From Owenia fusiformis (lineage: Eukaryota > Annelida > Polychaeta > Sabellida > Oweniidae), in assembly GCA_903813345.2 (NCBI GenBank), contig CAIIXF020000005.1, forward strand, positions 25,175,375-25,239,374: a DNA stretch of 64,000 bases, given 5' to 3'. How positions within the stretch are numbered: position 1 is the stretch's first letter; each line of letters begins with the position of its first letter. Below are positions 43,901 to 51,702 of the stretch, piece by piece. The notes beneath the pieces were generated by a model. The model did not search any database. It saw nothing but the letters and a program-made list of their open reading frames with translations, and had not been told where the DNA came from. The translations under genes were made by a program, and so were the position numbers.

Positions 43901-45790
43901 TTGTAACATCTTATTTTCAAATTCCACCTAAAATCAACAAATAAGAAGCTGTTACCTTTTCTGTGTTTCCTGCAACTGCAGCAAAATAGATGACAAACTC
44001 TGCGCAATGACATCCTAGCTGGTGTATCATTGAGATAGACTAAACACTAGTGAAAATGAAATATTCAGAACGTGATGATGTGATTGTATATATTAAAGAT
44101 GTGGAAATTATGGCATGACTATGTCTGGAAGTTGGAAAATCTGCAAAACTCCTACTTGATTTAGAAGAGACACATTACACATTTTATGAGTCAGATACAG
44201 CTAGTAAGTGCAGTCTGTTTCCTAAAACTGGATGTGCTAACTAAAACAATACACTCCTACCAGAAATGCTTTTTAAAGTATTTGTGCATTAAATTTCGGT
44301 ATATTGGTTGCAAGTCATTTTACATTTGGAACATATGTAAGAACTGTTTTATGTTCTCTCCTCAAAATAAGAGTTTCTTCAAATGGAATTAACTTGGGAG
44401 AGTAGATACTTTAAACATATAGTGGCAGATCCATCTATTCAAGAACAGTTTAGATAAGTTTTGAACCATGTATAGTGACAGTGTTGCTAACTAAAGCAGT
44501 TTAACATCTACATGTACTTCAAAATATGGTCTGGTACATATTGAGGTATAACTTGTGCTGTGTGACTGAAAGAGGGCGCTAGCAGGCAAAAGCTTCTTGC
44601 TAGTATACATTATACATACATACATACAAAAGCAAAAAACAAAAAGTTTAAAATTTCAGTGGCTTTGGTTATTCAACATGTGACATCAATTAATATAAAA
44701 ATTTAATCAAAAAACTATTCAATAAATATAATGACATACCTAAATTTTTACCCGAAATGCTGATAATATCTGGGTCTGTGTCGTCACTATAGAAACCCTC
44801 CTCATCATCCCATGGGGAGACATCTTGTATCAGATCAAGCATACGTTGGTATCCCTGGGAAAATTGTTGAAACGTTGGTGCTACGATTGGATTGTGGGGC
44901 ATGCTCGGGATCTCCTTGCGTAGAACATTATAGTTATTAAGCACTGCTTTGTCTGCGTCAATACGTTGTTCTAATATGATAAGTAATGATGTAAGATATT
45001 GGTTTGTTATTGCTGGCTCAATGACATTTAGAAGAGATTTATTTTTAAAGATTCTTTCTTGGATATCAATCAGGCTCATTTGCATCATCCGTTGATGGCT
45101 AGCCACGCTCGGAGCTGGTCCTTTATTCACTGAACTAGACACAGGGATTTTGTTTGACAGTCTTAGCTCTTCTAGTTTACCAAGAGCACCTTTGTATTGA
45201 GAAACTGTTTTTTCAAACTCAATTTTCAGAGCATCGTGTAAGTTCATGAGCTTTTTCTCTGAGGTGTCGACTAATGCATGGTTTCCTAATCCTTCTAGAG
45301 AGCTGACAAATGACTTTGACCTCCGATGGAGTCTATTCCTCACCCTAGGATCCACATTAACAAGGACTGACACTACATTACGACAAGCTGGCATGAAATG
45401 ATCCTGGTTCAAATTTACCGGCAGACTTGCATCATCTATTCGTGCAAACCATTCTACCAGCTTCGATATAATCTTATCTGGAGGCAATGATTTTGTTGGA
45501 AATCTGCTATCTTTGCAGTAAACTTTTAAACATAGTGCTTCAATAATACTGAGAGTTTGCGGTATTGCTTCGATGAAACCTGCATTGGGTAAATGTTTAA
45601 TGATGTCATAGACAACTTCAGGGCGAAGTTTATTTAATAAGCTCGCACATTCTTCAAATTTCTTACCCTCAAATAGGAGAGCTACTTTACGGATTGCTAA
45701 ATCAGGATTTATTTCTTCCGTCTGCATTTTGTTTTGTTCAACAGGTGGCGCTAGTATCCAATGCTTATTCTTCCACATTAAACTCTGCAT
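13679..45790 (-). CDS. SPATA18-like: Mitochondria-eating protein-like gene (MIEAP/SPATA18 family)
   Basis: Coding exons, minus strand: 44740-45790, 42428-42478, 37051-37158, 16771-17011, 14936-15143, 14428-14610, 13679-13963. All joins keep frame (phases 1,1,1,2,0,0) and give about 708 aa; human MIEAP is 538 aa. The last three exons carry the MIEAP C-terminal domain as I know it: [14 protein letters not shown] joined to [40 protein letters not shown], then a FLWPSL...KGVVIT end. The exon before them is coiled coil. MIEAP proteins bind cardiolipin and act in mitochondrial quality control. The first exon encodes a mainly helical 350-aa region that I recall from invertebrate members but cannot prove. 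A further exon at 37595-38420 fits only as an alternative start. The fourth coding intron (20 kb) contains three protease genes. An upstream first exon at 52507-52536 is possible. Confidence 0.78.
14051..14165. repeat. GTCACCACC-family dispersed repeat, copy 1
   Basis: Shares AATGTCACCACCTGCCA, CACCAACC and ATGTCACCACTTC with copies at 19431-19530, 39136-39215 and 48851-49021. It lies in the last intron of the MIEAP-like gene. Confidence 0.7.
14428..14610 (-). CDS. SPATA18-like: MIEAP-like exon, C-terminal domain
   Basis: 61 codons, phase 0 at both ends, bounded by TTTCAG and GAG|GTATGG. It encodes [17 protein letters not shown] at its start, then an acidic linker, then [16 protein letters not shown], which continues directly into EVCSQVY of the next exon. 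Confidence 0.88.
14936..15143 (-). CDS. SPATA18-like: MIEAP-like exon, start of C-terminal domain
   Basis: 208 nt entered in phase 2 and left in phase 0 at GTG|GTAGGT. It encodes [29 protein letters not shown] and LLFSVVV, the family's signature at the head of the C-terminal domain. The apparent hydrophobic extension after SVVV is intron read-through, not a membrane segment. Confidence 0.88.
15291..16037. repeat. CATCCCAT-ended repeat with ATGGCCGCC modules, copy 1
   Basis: It begins AGCAACGCCAAAGCGTAGCG, and near its start carries AATCCCATCGAAC, echoed in reverse at the end as CGTTTGATGGGATAA. The interior has repeated palindromic AAAATGGCCGCC modules, repeated AAAATCGCTCCACTACTTTT segments and a GGAC microsatellite (15945-16000). 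The same architecture recurs at 34102-34912 and, shortened, at 30501-30675. Probably a non-autonomous inverted-repeat element. Confidence 0.75.
16345..16445. repeat. 18-bp G-rich minisatellite
   Basis: About five tandem copies of GAGGCAATGTGGTGAGGT, with small variations. It sits in an intron of the MIEAP-like gene. Confidence 0.9.
16771..17011 (-). CDS. SPATA18-like: MIEAP-like coiled-coil exon
   Basis: 241 nt, phase 1 in and phase 2 out. A Pro/Ser-rich first half is followed by a heptad-like stretch ([20 protein letters not shown] and on), consistent with the coiled-coil middle of MIEAP. Splice sites TTCCAG and GATAG|GTAAGG are clear. Confidence 0.85.
17531..17872. mobile_element. 342-bp MITE with a nested GC-rich palindrome
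   Basis: Ends are a perfect inverted repeat of about 23 bp beginning GTATCTCATACTTGAG. Its left part holds a second, GC-rich inverted repeat (about 17566-17670) containing GCGGGCAGATATAATATA-like motifs, which recur at 62760-62822. No coding potential. Confidence 0.8.
17877..18016. repeat. 140-bp long palindrome (CCTCGGGA family)
   Basis: The arms fold around TCCCTTCGG. The outer arm reads TTATGCAC...TTTGGATAC...GGAATATCCC, the inner arm GATATACAATA...CTTCCCTCGG. Related palindromes lie at 63100-63233, and a decayed arm at about 56075-56125. Confidence 0.85.
18612..18945 (+). repeat. Dispersed repeat, copy A (inverted partner at 51414-51702)
   Basis: Shares TTTGCATTCGTTCGACTTCG at one end, CTATACTAGGCAGAGGGTAG near the other, and blocks in between, with the reverse complement of 51414-51702. 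No coding capacity seen. Confidence 0.75.
19431..19530. repeat. GTCACCACC-family dispersed repeat, copy 2
   Basis: The shortest clear copy; it ends in a small hairpin, GTCACCACTTCTGATGGTGAC. Confidence 0.75.
20222..20456. mobile_element. Short MITE with CGTAGCCAG ends and G-tract
   Basis: The left end CGTAGCCAGG followed by ten G, and the right end CTGGCTACG, form an inverted repeat. The next bases inward (GGTGCGAACGC and, in reverse, GGTGCGATTGC) also pair. About 235 bp, non-coding. No target-site duplication resolved. Confidence 0.65.
21421..23514 (-). pseudogene. P1: broken copy of TSP1-trypsin protease
   Basis: Exons 23067-23514, 22823-22969, 21979-22702 and 21421-21823 line up one-to-one with P2. 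It keeps the signal peptide ([19 protein letters not shown]), the Cys-rich modules, the first TSP1-like repeat, the His box (LTAAHC), GDSGAP with the active Ser, and the C-terminal TSP1. Exon 3 has two out-of-frame changes relative to P2: about 7 extra bases around 22320 and one missing base near 22195, with an in-frame stop soon after. The exon lengths otherwise match, so the loss is recent. It lies in inverted orientation to P2, inside the big intron of the MIEAP-like gene and on the same strand as that gene. Confidence 0.85.
23696..25581 (+). mobile_element. 5'-truncated LINE with 13-bp target duplication
   Basis: It begins inside the C-terminal part of a non-LTR reverse transcriptase [30 protein letters not shown], then [14 protein letters not shown] and a C-x-C...H...C cluster. 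It ends in a run of about 20 A. The 13-bp duplication ATTTATGTTCCTT flanks it at 23683-23695 and 25582-25594. The coding part is interrupted by a second LINE; outer-element coding resumes near 25182 ([17 protein letters not shown]). The empty site is visible in the P2 arm near 26660-26680. Confidence 0.88.
24532..25181 (+). mobile_element. CR1/L2-like LINE tail nested in the outer LINE
   Basis: Holds a distinct reverse-transcriptase C-terminal tail ([20 protein letters not shown], then [19 protein letters not shown] 24663-24953) and a 3' UTR ending in short ATATAACT repeats, as in CR1-type LINEs. It splits the outer element's ORF at about AATTGAAT and AATGTCAAC. No long target duplication. 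A 5'-truncated fossil. Confidence 0.7.
26231..26320 (+). pseudogene. Fragment of protease exon 2
   Basis: The sequence TTTATAGAATGCACAATGTG and the following 50 bases match the acceptor and first half of exon 2 of P1-P3 ([12 protein letters not shown]...NIGY). It then runs into a stop and unrelated sequence. It lies in the spacer between the two arms of the inverted duplication and is a remnant of a fourth copy. Confidence 0.8.
26838..28970 (+). CDS. P2: secreted TSP1-trypsin-TSP1 serine protease, intact
   Basis: Exons 26838-27285, 27402-27551, 27665-28388 and 28568-28970 (phases 1,1,2) give 574 aa. Signal peptide [17 protein letters not shown]; Cys-rich region; a VWC/pacifastin-like module ([15 protein letters not shown]); a second one ([11 protein letters not shown]...CKGPC); a partial TSP1 (YGPFSPC...CQ, about 200-245); trypsin domain with His in LTAAHC, Asp in NNDIAIL and Ser in GDSGAP; then a full TSP1 ([18 protein letters not shown]). 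Asp at DSCHGDSG predicts trypsin-like cleavage after Lys/Arg. The activation site is unusual (KMIFG in place of R-IVGG) and the oxyanion-loop motif is GDSGAP rather than GDSGGP. A poly(A) signal lies at 29008-29013. Likely extracellular; substrate unknown. The start ATG is conserved in P1. Confidence 0.88.
29008..29013 (+). terminator. Poly(A) signal of P2
   Basis: AATAAA 38 bp after the P2 stop. The same hexamer is kept at the matching site downstream of P1 (reverse strand, about 21382-21387). Confidence 0.75.
30236..30440. repeat. AGGTCA/TGACCT-rich repeat, copy 1
   Basis: Starts with three AGGTCA units spaced by AAAA, then a block (TGACCTTAGATTTGAG, TTTAGTTGACCTT, TGACCTTTGAAAGGTCA) that recurs in direct orientation at 30735-30905. 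AGGTCA is the half-site of nuclear receptors; here it is probably a property of the repeat. Confidence 0.75.
30501..30675. repeat. CATCCCAT-ended repeat, shortened copy 2
   Basis: The left part only (AGCAACGCCAAAGCGTAGC, ATTTTTACAAACAAAGTATG, CAAATATGAACAAAATTGCT). It stops at an A/T-rich tract near 30676. Confidence 0.75.
30735..30905. repeat. AGGTCA/TGACCT-rich repeat, copy 2
   Basis: Direct repeat of 30290-30430 at moderate divergence. It ends near a GGTCATCTTGAAGGTCAAA segment. Confidence 0.7.
31086..35270 (+). CDS. P3: diverged TSP1-trypsin protease lacking its last TSP1
   Basis: Exons 31086-31569, 31675-31821, 31938-32673 and 35087-about 35260 join in frame (phases 1,1,2). Signal peptide [17 protein letters not shown], then the Cys-rich region and two VWC/pacifastin-like modules as in P2, a TSP1-like repeat (YSSFTPC...), and a trypsin domain with LTVAHC, NNDIAIL and the standard TCSGDSGGP. 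The catalytic triad and specificity Asp are kept. The last exon matches P2 up to [10 protein letters not shown], then runs into about 20 G and unrelated GCGTGACA-rich sequence; the C-terminal helix and TSP1 seen in P1 and P2 are absent. Intron 3 is 2.4 kb and carries a foldback element and a large repeat. Either a truncated gene or an assembly problem at the G tract. Confidence 0.72.
32851..33820. mobile_element. 970-bp foldback element, almost all inverted repeat
   Basis: Left end GGACAACTGAAATAGGTTTT and right end CTATTTCAGTTGTCC. The arms run inward some 450 bp each, sharing TTTGTTTACACAACAAT..., GACCAGTGA, GGGGGCCAA and CTGCTTAATAAGCAATATT in reverse, with the centre near 33340. Flanked by TTTAA on both sides (32846-32850 and 33821-33825), a likely target duplication. 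No transposase ORF. A second copy of the right end (TATTTCAGTTGTCCTTTAA) lies about 50 bp downstream at 33860-33880. Confidence 0.88.
34102..34912. repeat. CATCCCAT-ended repeat with ATGGCCGCC modules, copy 3
   Basis: Same ends and interior as 15291-16037: ACGGCAACGCCAAAGCGTAG at the left, several AAAATGGCGGCCATTTT palindromes, and TTCGTTCGATGGGATAA at the right after a GGAC run. It lies in intron 3 of P3. Confidence 0.8.
35255..35545. repeat. G tract followed by GCGTGACA-rich sequence
   Basis: About 20 consecutive G, then sequence with repeated GCGTGACA/GCGTGACTT motifs and a stretch (AAATTGCGTTCGGTTTTTTC) nearly matching 58074-58095 inside the hAT-like element. This junction ends the homology of P3 to P2. 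Confidence 0.65.
35546..37050. other. Intron sequence, nothing recognised
   Basis: AT-rich DNA in the large intron of the MIEAP-like gene. Short ORFs (for example 36374-36562) lack family features, splice support or conservation that I can see. Confidence 0.45.
37051..37158 (-). CDS. SPATA18-like: MIEAP-like linker exon
   Basis: 108 nt, phase 1 at both ends, so it can be skipped without loss of frame. Low-complexity Ser/Pro-rich linker ([20 protein letters not shown]). It accepts either the 42428-42478 exon or the 37595-38420 exon in frame. Confidence 0.75.
37595..38420 (-). CDS. SPATA18-like: Alternative Asn/Glu-rich first coding exon
   Basis: About 275 codons, most likely starting at MAERGSQDD (ATG at 38399, good context) or at the earlier MSETVN (38420), after an acceptor at 38430. 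It ends in phase 1 at ATAG|GTATG, matching the entry phase of the exon at 37051-37158. The protein is very rich in Glu and Asn, with internal repeats ([19 protein letters not shown]), and looks disordered. Its acceptor is phase 2, whereas both upstream coding exons leave in phase 1, so it does not fit downstream of them. The best reading is an alternative promoter or isoform. No known domain. Confidence 0.6.
39136..39215. repeat. GTCACCACC-family dispersed repeat, copy 3
   Basis: CAACAACTGGTACAGACCACC followed by AAAATGTCATCACTTCTTGG and GGTGACATC, as in the other copies. It directly abuts the 54-bp palindrome. Confidence 0.65.
39216..39269. repeat. Perfect 54-bp palindrome
   Basis: Arms of 27 bp starting AAAAAACATAATATCTCAA meet with no spacer at 39242/39243. 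Perfect dyad as read. Confidence 0.92.
42428..42478 (-). CDS. SPATA18-like: Candidate 51-nt exon of the MIEAP-like gene
   Basis: Phase 1 at both ends, bounded by TTCTATAG and CCAG|GTATGTG. It encodes an acidic, aromatic peptide ([16 protein letters not shown]) that continues the acidic [15 protein letters not shown] end of the upstream exon in frame. Found from splice sites and phase only. Confidence 0.6.
42479..44739. other. Intron, nothing recognised
   Basis: Separates the 51-nt candidate exon from the large N-terminal exon. No repeat or coding segment that I can support. Confidence 0.45.
44740..45790 (-). CDS. SPATA18-like: Large N-terminal exon of the MIEAP-like gene
   Basis: 350 codons plus one base, ending at TTAG|GTATGTC. 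The first ATG is at 45790, with an in-frame stop just upstream; a second start at MQTEEINPD (22 codons in) is closer to where I expect the conserved protein to begin. The product is soluble and mainly helical: [20 protein letters not shown], then WFARIDD, then a region with [20 protein letters not shown] and LEELRL, ending in an acidic aromatic tail. No membrane segment or signal peptide. It may instead belong to a separate gene; the phase match to downstream exons argues against that. Confidence 0.75.
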
Positions 45791-48177
45791 GTTTTGTTAA
45801 CAAAGTCACTTGTAAACTTGATACAATGTCGTGATACATCTGGAAAAAGAAAAACAATAAGTTTAATTTTTTAGTCAAATAAATAAATAAATTGATAAGG
45901 TAAAATTTTTTATTAACTTCCCTGAACTACATGTAAGTTCCCTTACCAAATTCTAAATTATATCTTCAGTAGTAGTTTCGTTGCCTTATGTTGTTATGCC
46001 AATAAAATATTTCAGACAAATAACACCTACATATTTCATGAACTGGTATAGTAACTCCAAGCTAAATTGGTACACTACAGTATATGTTTTAAGTTAAAAT
46101 ACATGGCATTCTTTGGGACTATTTATCACTGAAGAATGAAAGTGATGGTACAAAATTGAAAGGAAATAGGAAATTTAGAAATCCGGTAAAAGTCCATAAA
46201 GCTAGAAGTTTGCATACATGTACATATGTATACATACATATAATTTATGGTTACTGTATACAAAGATAAATATGACAGTAAATAGATAACATGCTTCAAA
46301 TGAACAAAGTGACAAGTTGAAATAATAATTATAGTAACAACTATATATTCTTTTATTGACTCTTATGTATGTCAGTCTCTCAGACACATGGGTCACTATA
46401 CAGTTATTTACATGTGTTTTATATACTGTCCTTATCTATTTTGATGGATGGATCAAATTATGCTTATCTTCTCTCTCCTATTGAAGAACAAATTAAATAA
46501 TTTCAGGCCATCAAATATTATTATCTGATTGGAGGAAATTAGTTCAGGAAGTTGTCAGTGAAATTGATACTTTACCCCACTCAAATACAAAAAAGTGGTC
46601 TTCTATTGCTATGGAAGAAAAATACATGTGCCCCATTGTTTGAAACAGTTCATGACAACAATTTGCAGTCAATTTGTTGAATTATGGGCATTTTCTGTTG
46701 ATATGAAATGAAAATGGGTTTATATTACATTTATAATCCAAAAAGATTTAATTGTTAGTGAGCAGTCATGGTCAAAAGTGGGCCTTTTTGGTCATAACTG
46801 GGCCTTGTAAGGCATTATTTTTTAATTTTAGGCCAAATTTTGAAGAAAATGGGCCTCAAAATTTCAAAATTTGGGGCCACTCTTTGGTTTTAGGGGCCCA
46901 AAATTTTTTACACAGAAGTTTCATTCTCAGACCTGAAATTTGGGCCCCCTCCCTTGTTGATTCACAGATCCGCCCCTGTAATGATACTATATGTGTCAAT
47001 TTAAATGATATATATACCTATGAAATGTTGTGCACAGACTAGTACATTGATAAACTATTATGTAAGTTCAAAGATATCATACAATTGAAGTTACTGTTAG
47101 AACAGCTACTGACACAAAGAAATGTTTTCAACAAGAAGTACAACCTGAGAAACATATATCCTTGTGATCATTAATAGAAAAATATGTTTAGTTTGTGGTA
47201 TCATTTTACCAGACTCTGTAGCTTATTTATTAGAACTTGAAGGTTGCTTGTCCAGGAGAATTCACTAAACCAGAATATGCAGTTTGGCTTGGTTAAATTA
47301 GATATGATGCCATATCATAGCCCCTGCTAAAGCCATCATACAGTGGTGTACCATGCCCTGATGCTACTAACATTGTGACAAAACTGACGTGTCATGGAGA
47401 TATTACCTGTGCCACTGCTCTTTCTTGCTTATTACTTATAGGTTAGAAAGCATTCCCATTTTTCACAATTCGGATTAATTCAAGTAGATGCAGGTTTAGC
47501 TATCAATGAGTGCTTTTTTTTGTTAAAATCTCAACTGGATGCAAAGTCTACTCAAAATACTGGGAACTGTGTTTGAGGGCAATCTCAAAAATTGTGTTGT
47601 GGAGAGAATGTACATGTAATGTACTATTCAATTAATCATGTGACTTCTGGAGTAAAGGATCGAACACCAATACAAACAAACAATAATGAAAGAACAAAAT
47701 AGATGTTCAGCAGCTGAACCAAATCTTTCAGCCTCTTAGTTGTTTGTATCAAAACAATAGTAAGAATGTATACATAATATTGCTGTCATTCTTGATGTTT
47801 TCATTTTTAATTGTAAATAAAGGAAACATCTATCCAAGCGTCTAACTGTTCTGAATGCATATGATATTGCCAAATCAGTCATATAAAAAATACATTACTG
47901 ATCAAAATAATCCAAGTGAACATAGGTGAAAGATTGTAGGAGTTCATTGGTATTTCTTAATAAATGGAATCTAAAATTCAACATGCATGCTATTTTAAAG
48001 GCATTTTATGCTTGGAATAAATGTTACTTTTGCATAAGGAGCCAAGTCAATAAATTAACATTTGTCAAAAACTAAATTGATTTTGTTTTGACAATTATCC
48101 CCTTCTATTCCCTTTAAACAAAACTTTCACTGTTGAATGTAACGCCTCAATCGCATCTATGGCAACCATACGGCAGC

Positions 48178-48320
48178 CATAGATTCCCAAATCGAGAGAA
48201 GTATGCAGCACAAAATATAGGGATAAGCAATATGATGTAGATTTTTTCTAAATCAATATTATGAAGCTATGGCCCCCGTAAAGCCCCCACCATAGCAGAT
48301 GTGTCTGAGGCTTAACTGGC
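48178..48320. repeat. Dispersed repeat pair, copy at 48 kb
   Basis: AAATCGAGAGAAGTATGCAG, ATAGGGATAAGCAATATGAT and GAAGCTATGGC recur in the same order at 60172-60295. Confidence 0.75.
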
Positions 48321-48850
48321 AGCACTAGAAAAACCATGGGGCACAGGCCCTAGTACTAACTGAAATCAAACATAAAAAGGGTGCAAATGATGAACAGGGG
48401 CTGTTATGAATACAAAAGAAACAAACTGATGTCATCCCAAAACAAAGTGGGCTTTTACCTCCTACGACAAACATACATAATTACTTTCATTATTTGGAAG
48501 TATTTGCTCATATTGTGATTTTTGTATCATAATTTCCTGAAAATGAAAATGTCAAAGTTCACATAGGGAGATAAGTACATATAGTTTCATTCCATTCACC
48601 ATTTAATTGTCTTCTTAAATCTAGGTGATACTGTACACTAATTCTCTAAAACTAATTCATTAATTGCCAATACTGGATAACTCACAACTATATTATTGAT
48701 ACAATTTATGATTTAGTGTTTAATATTTCATGATCATTTTTTACAATAATAATTTCTATTCATTTTCTATTGAGAATATTTGAAACATTGTAGACTGGGA
48801 ATCAATAGTCAGATACCAATAGTTTACTATCCATTTTGGGCAAATTGGAA

Positions 48851-49021
48851 CAAGGTATTAACATGTAAAATGTTACCACTGCCATTTGTTACAGACACCA
48901 ACCACCGAACGCTGTCACAGATGTCAAACACCAACCATTGATTACTAACTGTGGAACACAATCCCCCAAAAAAGTTGGAGACTATATGATTGTCACCACT
49001 TCTGGTGTCGGCATAAAAATT
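48851..49021. repeat. GTCACCACC-family dispersed repeat, copy 4
   Basis: The longest copy. Starts ACAAGGTATTAACATG as in copy 1 and ends GTCACCACTTCTGGTG followed by GGCATAAAAAT as in copy 2. Confidence 0.75.
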
Positions 49022-49719
49022 AAGTTAATTTTATTAATCTCTCTCATATATTAAAATTTGAAAATGCTGATTTGCATTTCACTTGAATATTCAAAGAATA
49101 ACATTCTTACATACATATACTAACCTACTCCTAACCAATTTTAGTTTTTTCTGCTGTTTACATTTCAACACGCTCCCTAAACAATGTTCAATTGTTCTTT
49201 GCTTTTTGATAATTACATTTAAATTATTTATTAAATGGATAAGTTTATTGTCATCATTTGTTTTCTTTCAAGTAAAAGCACTGAATTATTTAAATCATTA
49301 ATTTTTCAACTTTTACAGAGCGTATGTTTCAATGAACAATACAGATTACCCATGACTGCTTTGTTATGTTACCAGGCCCCGCTATAAGAAGCATTTACTT
49401 GTACCTACTACCTGGCACCATATATTGAATCTAACACCTTATCTGGGATCCCGTCTGGATAATAAATAGGGACTTGATGCAATACTAGCACAATTTGTTT
49501 CAAGATCATAATGTGGTAAGCCACGCCCACCCCCTCTCCATTTCTATTCTTCTGGAGATTGAAAAAGTGTTATGATATGTGTTATGATAATTCAATGAGA
49601 TCATTTCTTATCTGGTTGACTTTCTCCTTATTTGGATTATGATCATCAATATGTGTATGAAATAGGAAGCAACTCAACTGAGATGATCCAGAGTAAGAGT
49701 ATGTTACTTCTAGGTACTA

Positions 49720-49802
49720 ACCAGGCCCATCTTCGTTCACTCAGCTCCCGTCGGTCAATGAGCGCAGTGAAGACCGAGCGTGCGAAGATGAACCAGGCCT
49801 CA
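49720..49802. repeat. Imperfect hairpin with CATCTTCG ends
   Basis: CCAGGCCCATCTTCG at the left is mirrored by CGAAGATGAACCAGGCC at the right, with CGGTC/GACCG pairing inside. GC-rich compared with its surroundings. Confidence 0.55.
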
Positions 49803-50359
49803 AGATACCATATTTGCTCAACAGTAGCATTCTAGTATACCTAAGCTGTAGGCTCTATGTATTAATATAAGACTATTGAGGAACTTGGTGATATGACCAG
49901 CTCAATATGAAGCCTAGAAGTCTAAATTCAAGGTATGTTGAGGTCTGGTTAATATCAGTGTACTTGCATAGATTTTGTGAAATAGCAATTAAATCTAAAG
50001 CAAGTAGCAATTTCAAAATATCAACCTTGAAGGGAATGCAGTCAATGGTCTAAAAAATAAATAGATATAGCTGGAGTTTATCATGTTATCTATCCCAGTC
50101 CTTTAACTGCATCTTGAATAAACTCATCCGTGATTTCACTCCTTTACATATCTTTAACTATTTGAATTGATACTTCATTCTTAGCTTCTTTCACCTTTAG
50201 ATAAGTTTTATCTCATCAAATGATTTTGAAGAATTTGTTTTTTATAAAATGAGTTTTATTCCAGATGGAGGTTACGCAGAAGCCTTGTTATATCAAGTTT
50301 TCTTTCGAGAATCAATTATGTTACTCTGGAAATGCTTGTAACAGTCAATGTAAAATCTC

Positions 50360-50628
50360 TTATCCTACACTTAGTGTACTAAATGTATAATAACATGAAA
50401 AAATAAATTTGATATTTATTGGCAAAATGAATATCCGGAGGATATCGTTACGATATACTCCGGGCGGAGGATATCGTGACGATATACTCCGGAAAACCCA
50501 ATATGCGGAGGATATTGTGACGATATACTCCGCTTGTTGATTTCCCGCCAAATTGACTCTATTTGGCATGGAATCAATTTTACAATGATATTATACATTC
50601 AGTACACTCCTTGTAAGTGTAGGATAAT
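50360..50628. mobile_element. 270-bp foldback MITE with three internal hairpins
   Basis: Outer arms TATCCTACACTTA...TGTACT.AATGTATAATA are repeated in reverse at the right end. Inside (50433-50532) are three consecutive 30-bp hairpins of the form GGAGGATATCGTGACGATAT plus ACTCC. Confidence 0.8.
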
Positions 50629-50634
50629 AAGAAC

Positions 50635-50769
50635 ATCCTATGATTTTTTTCAGAATATCATTTTAATCTACTCGGTGATATTGATATATGCACTCGTTCG
50701 CTTCGCTCTCTCGTGCAGATATCAATATCACCTCGTAGATAAAAATGATATTCCTCAAAATCATAGGAT
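50635..50769. repeat. 135-bp palindrome
   Basis: ATCCTATGATTTT at the left, AAAATCATAGGAT at the right; the arms pair through GATATTGATATATGCAC and back. The loop, TCGTTCGCTTCGCTCTC, is GC-rich. It lies six bases after the preceding MITE. Confidence 0.85.
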
Positions 50770-51413
50770 ATCCTATAATTATCTACTGTAGTTGCATTGT
50801 CACAATGAACATTAATAAAACTGTTACTCATACAATGACCTAAAGGAAATTAAGTCAGAGTAACATCAAATTATATTCTTGTCATCCAATCATGTACATT
50901 TAAAGTGGCACACAACTATTACCAAGGCTGACATAATCATGCTTTCAAATGTAATCAACAAAACATCATATATTAAATTATGTTTCAGGCTACTTGTGGT
51001 GTATATATAATGAGTAACACCAGAATACTTTTATCTATCTGTCATATACCAGTTTAGACTCATCAAACATGATTGAAAGCCCCCTGCTCCCTTAAATCAT
51101 TATCAAAATATGTTCCTAAATAAAAATTCCAAATCTCAAATGGATACTATTTTTTTGTGAAGAAACAATGTTTTGATGCAAGAAAAGAAAAGATATAAAA
51201 CTCAGAATACACTGTCAAGTCATGTTTTCAAATAGTACTGGATGAAGGGCCAAAAACAAATAAGAGCATGGACTAAGTTCTCCCATGAATTTGAGCTATT
51301 AAAGACTCCTAATTAAAGTTCTTGATGTTATTAGCATCCATATTTTGACATGGCTTGAACAGCCAGTGGTTATATGCGAATTGTGTCGCCATGTACACAG
51401 ATGCATCGCTACC

Positions 51414-51702
51414 CTGCGCGCAGAGTCTAGTTATAAACTACCCTCTGCCTAGTATAGACTATATATTTACAGTTTAGCAGTCCCGCTCCCACGACCAAAG
51501 CCCATGACAGCTCGGATCATAAATCATTTCATATCTACTGCCCTGACCTATTCTCAACCAATCAGTGAGCTGGAAGGAACAAGTGCTAAATGCATGCACA
51601 ATAATTATACGATTACATCAGAGAAAATGACCATATTGAAAACTGAAAGAATGAAGACGAAGCCCTCTTTTGAGAAGCAAAGTCGAACGAATGCAAAGGG
51701 TA
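51414..51702 (-). repeat. Dispersed repeat, copy B (inverted partner of 18612-18945)
   Basis: The reverse complement carries the same order of blocks as copy A: CATTCGTTCGACTTTGC, GCATTTAGCACTTGTTCCTT, AAATGATTTATGA, CTATACTAGGCAGAGGGTAG. Confidence 0.75.
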
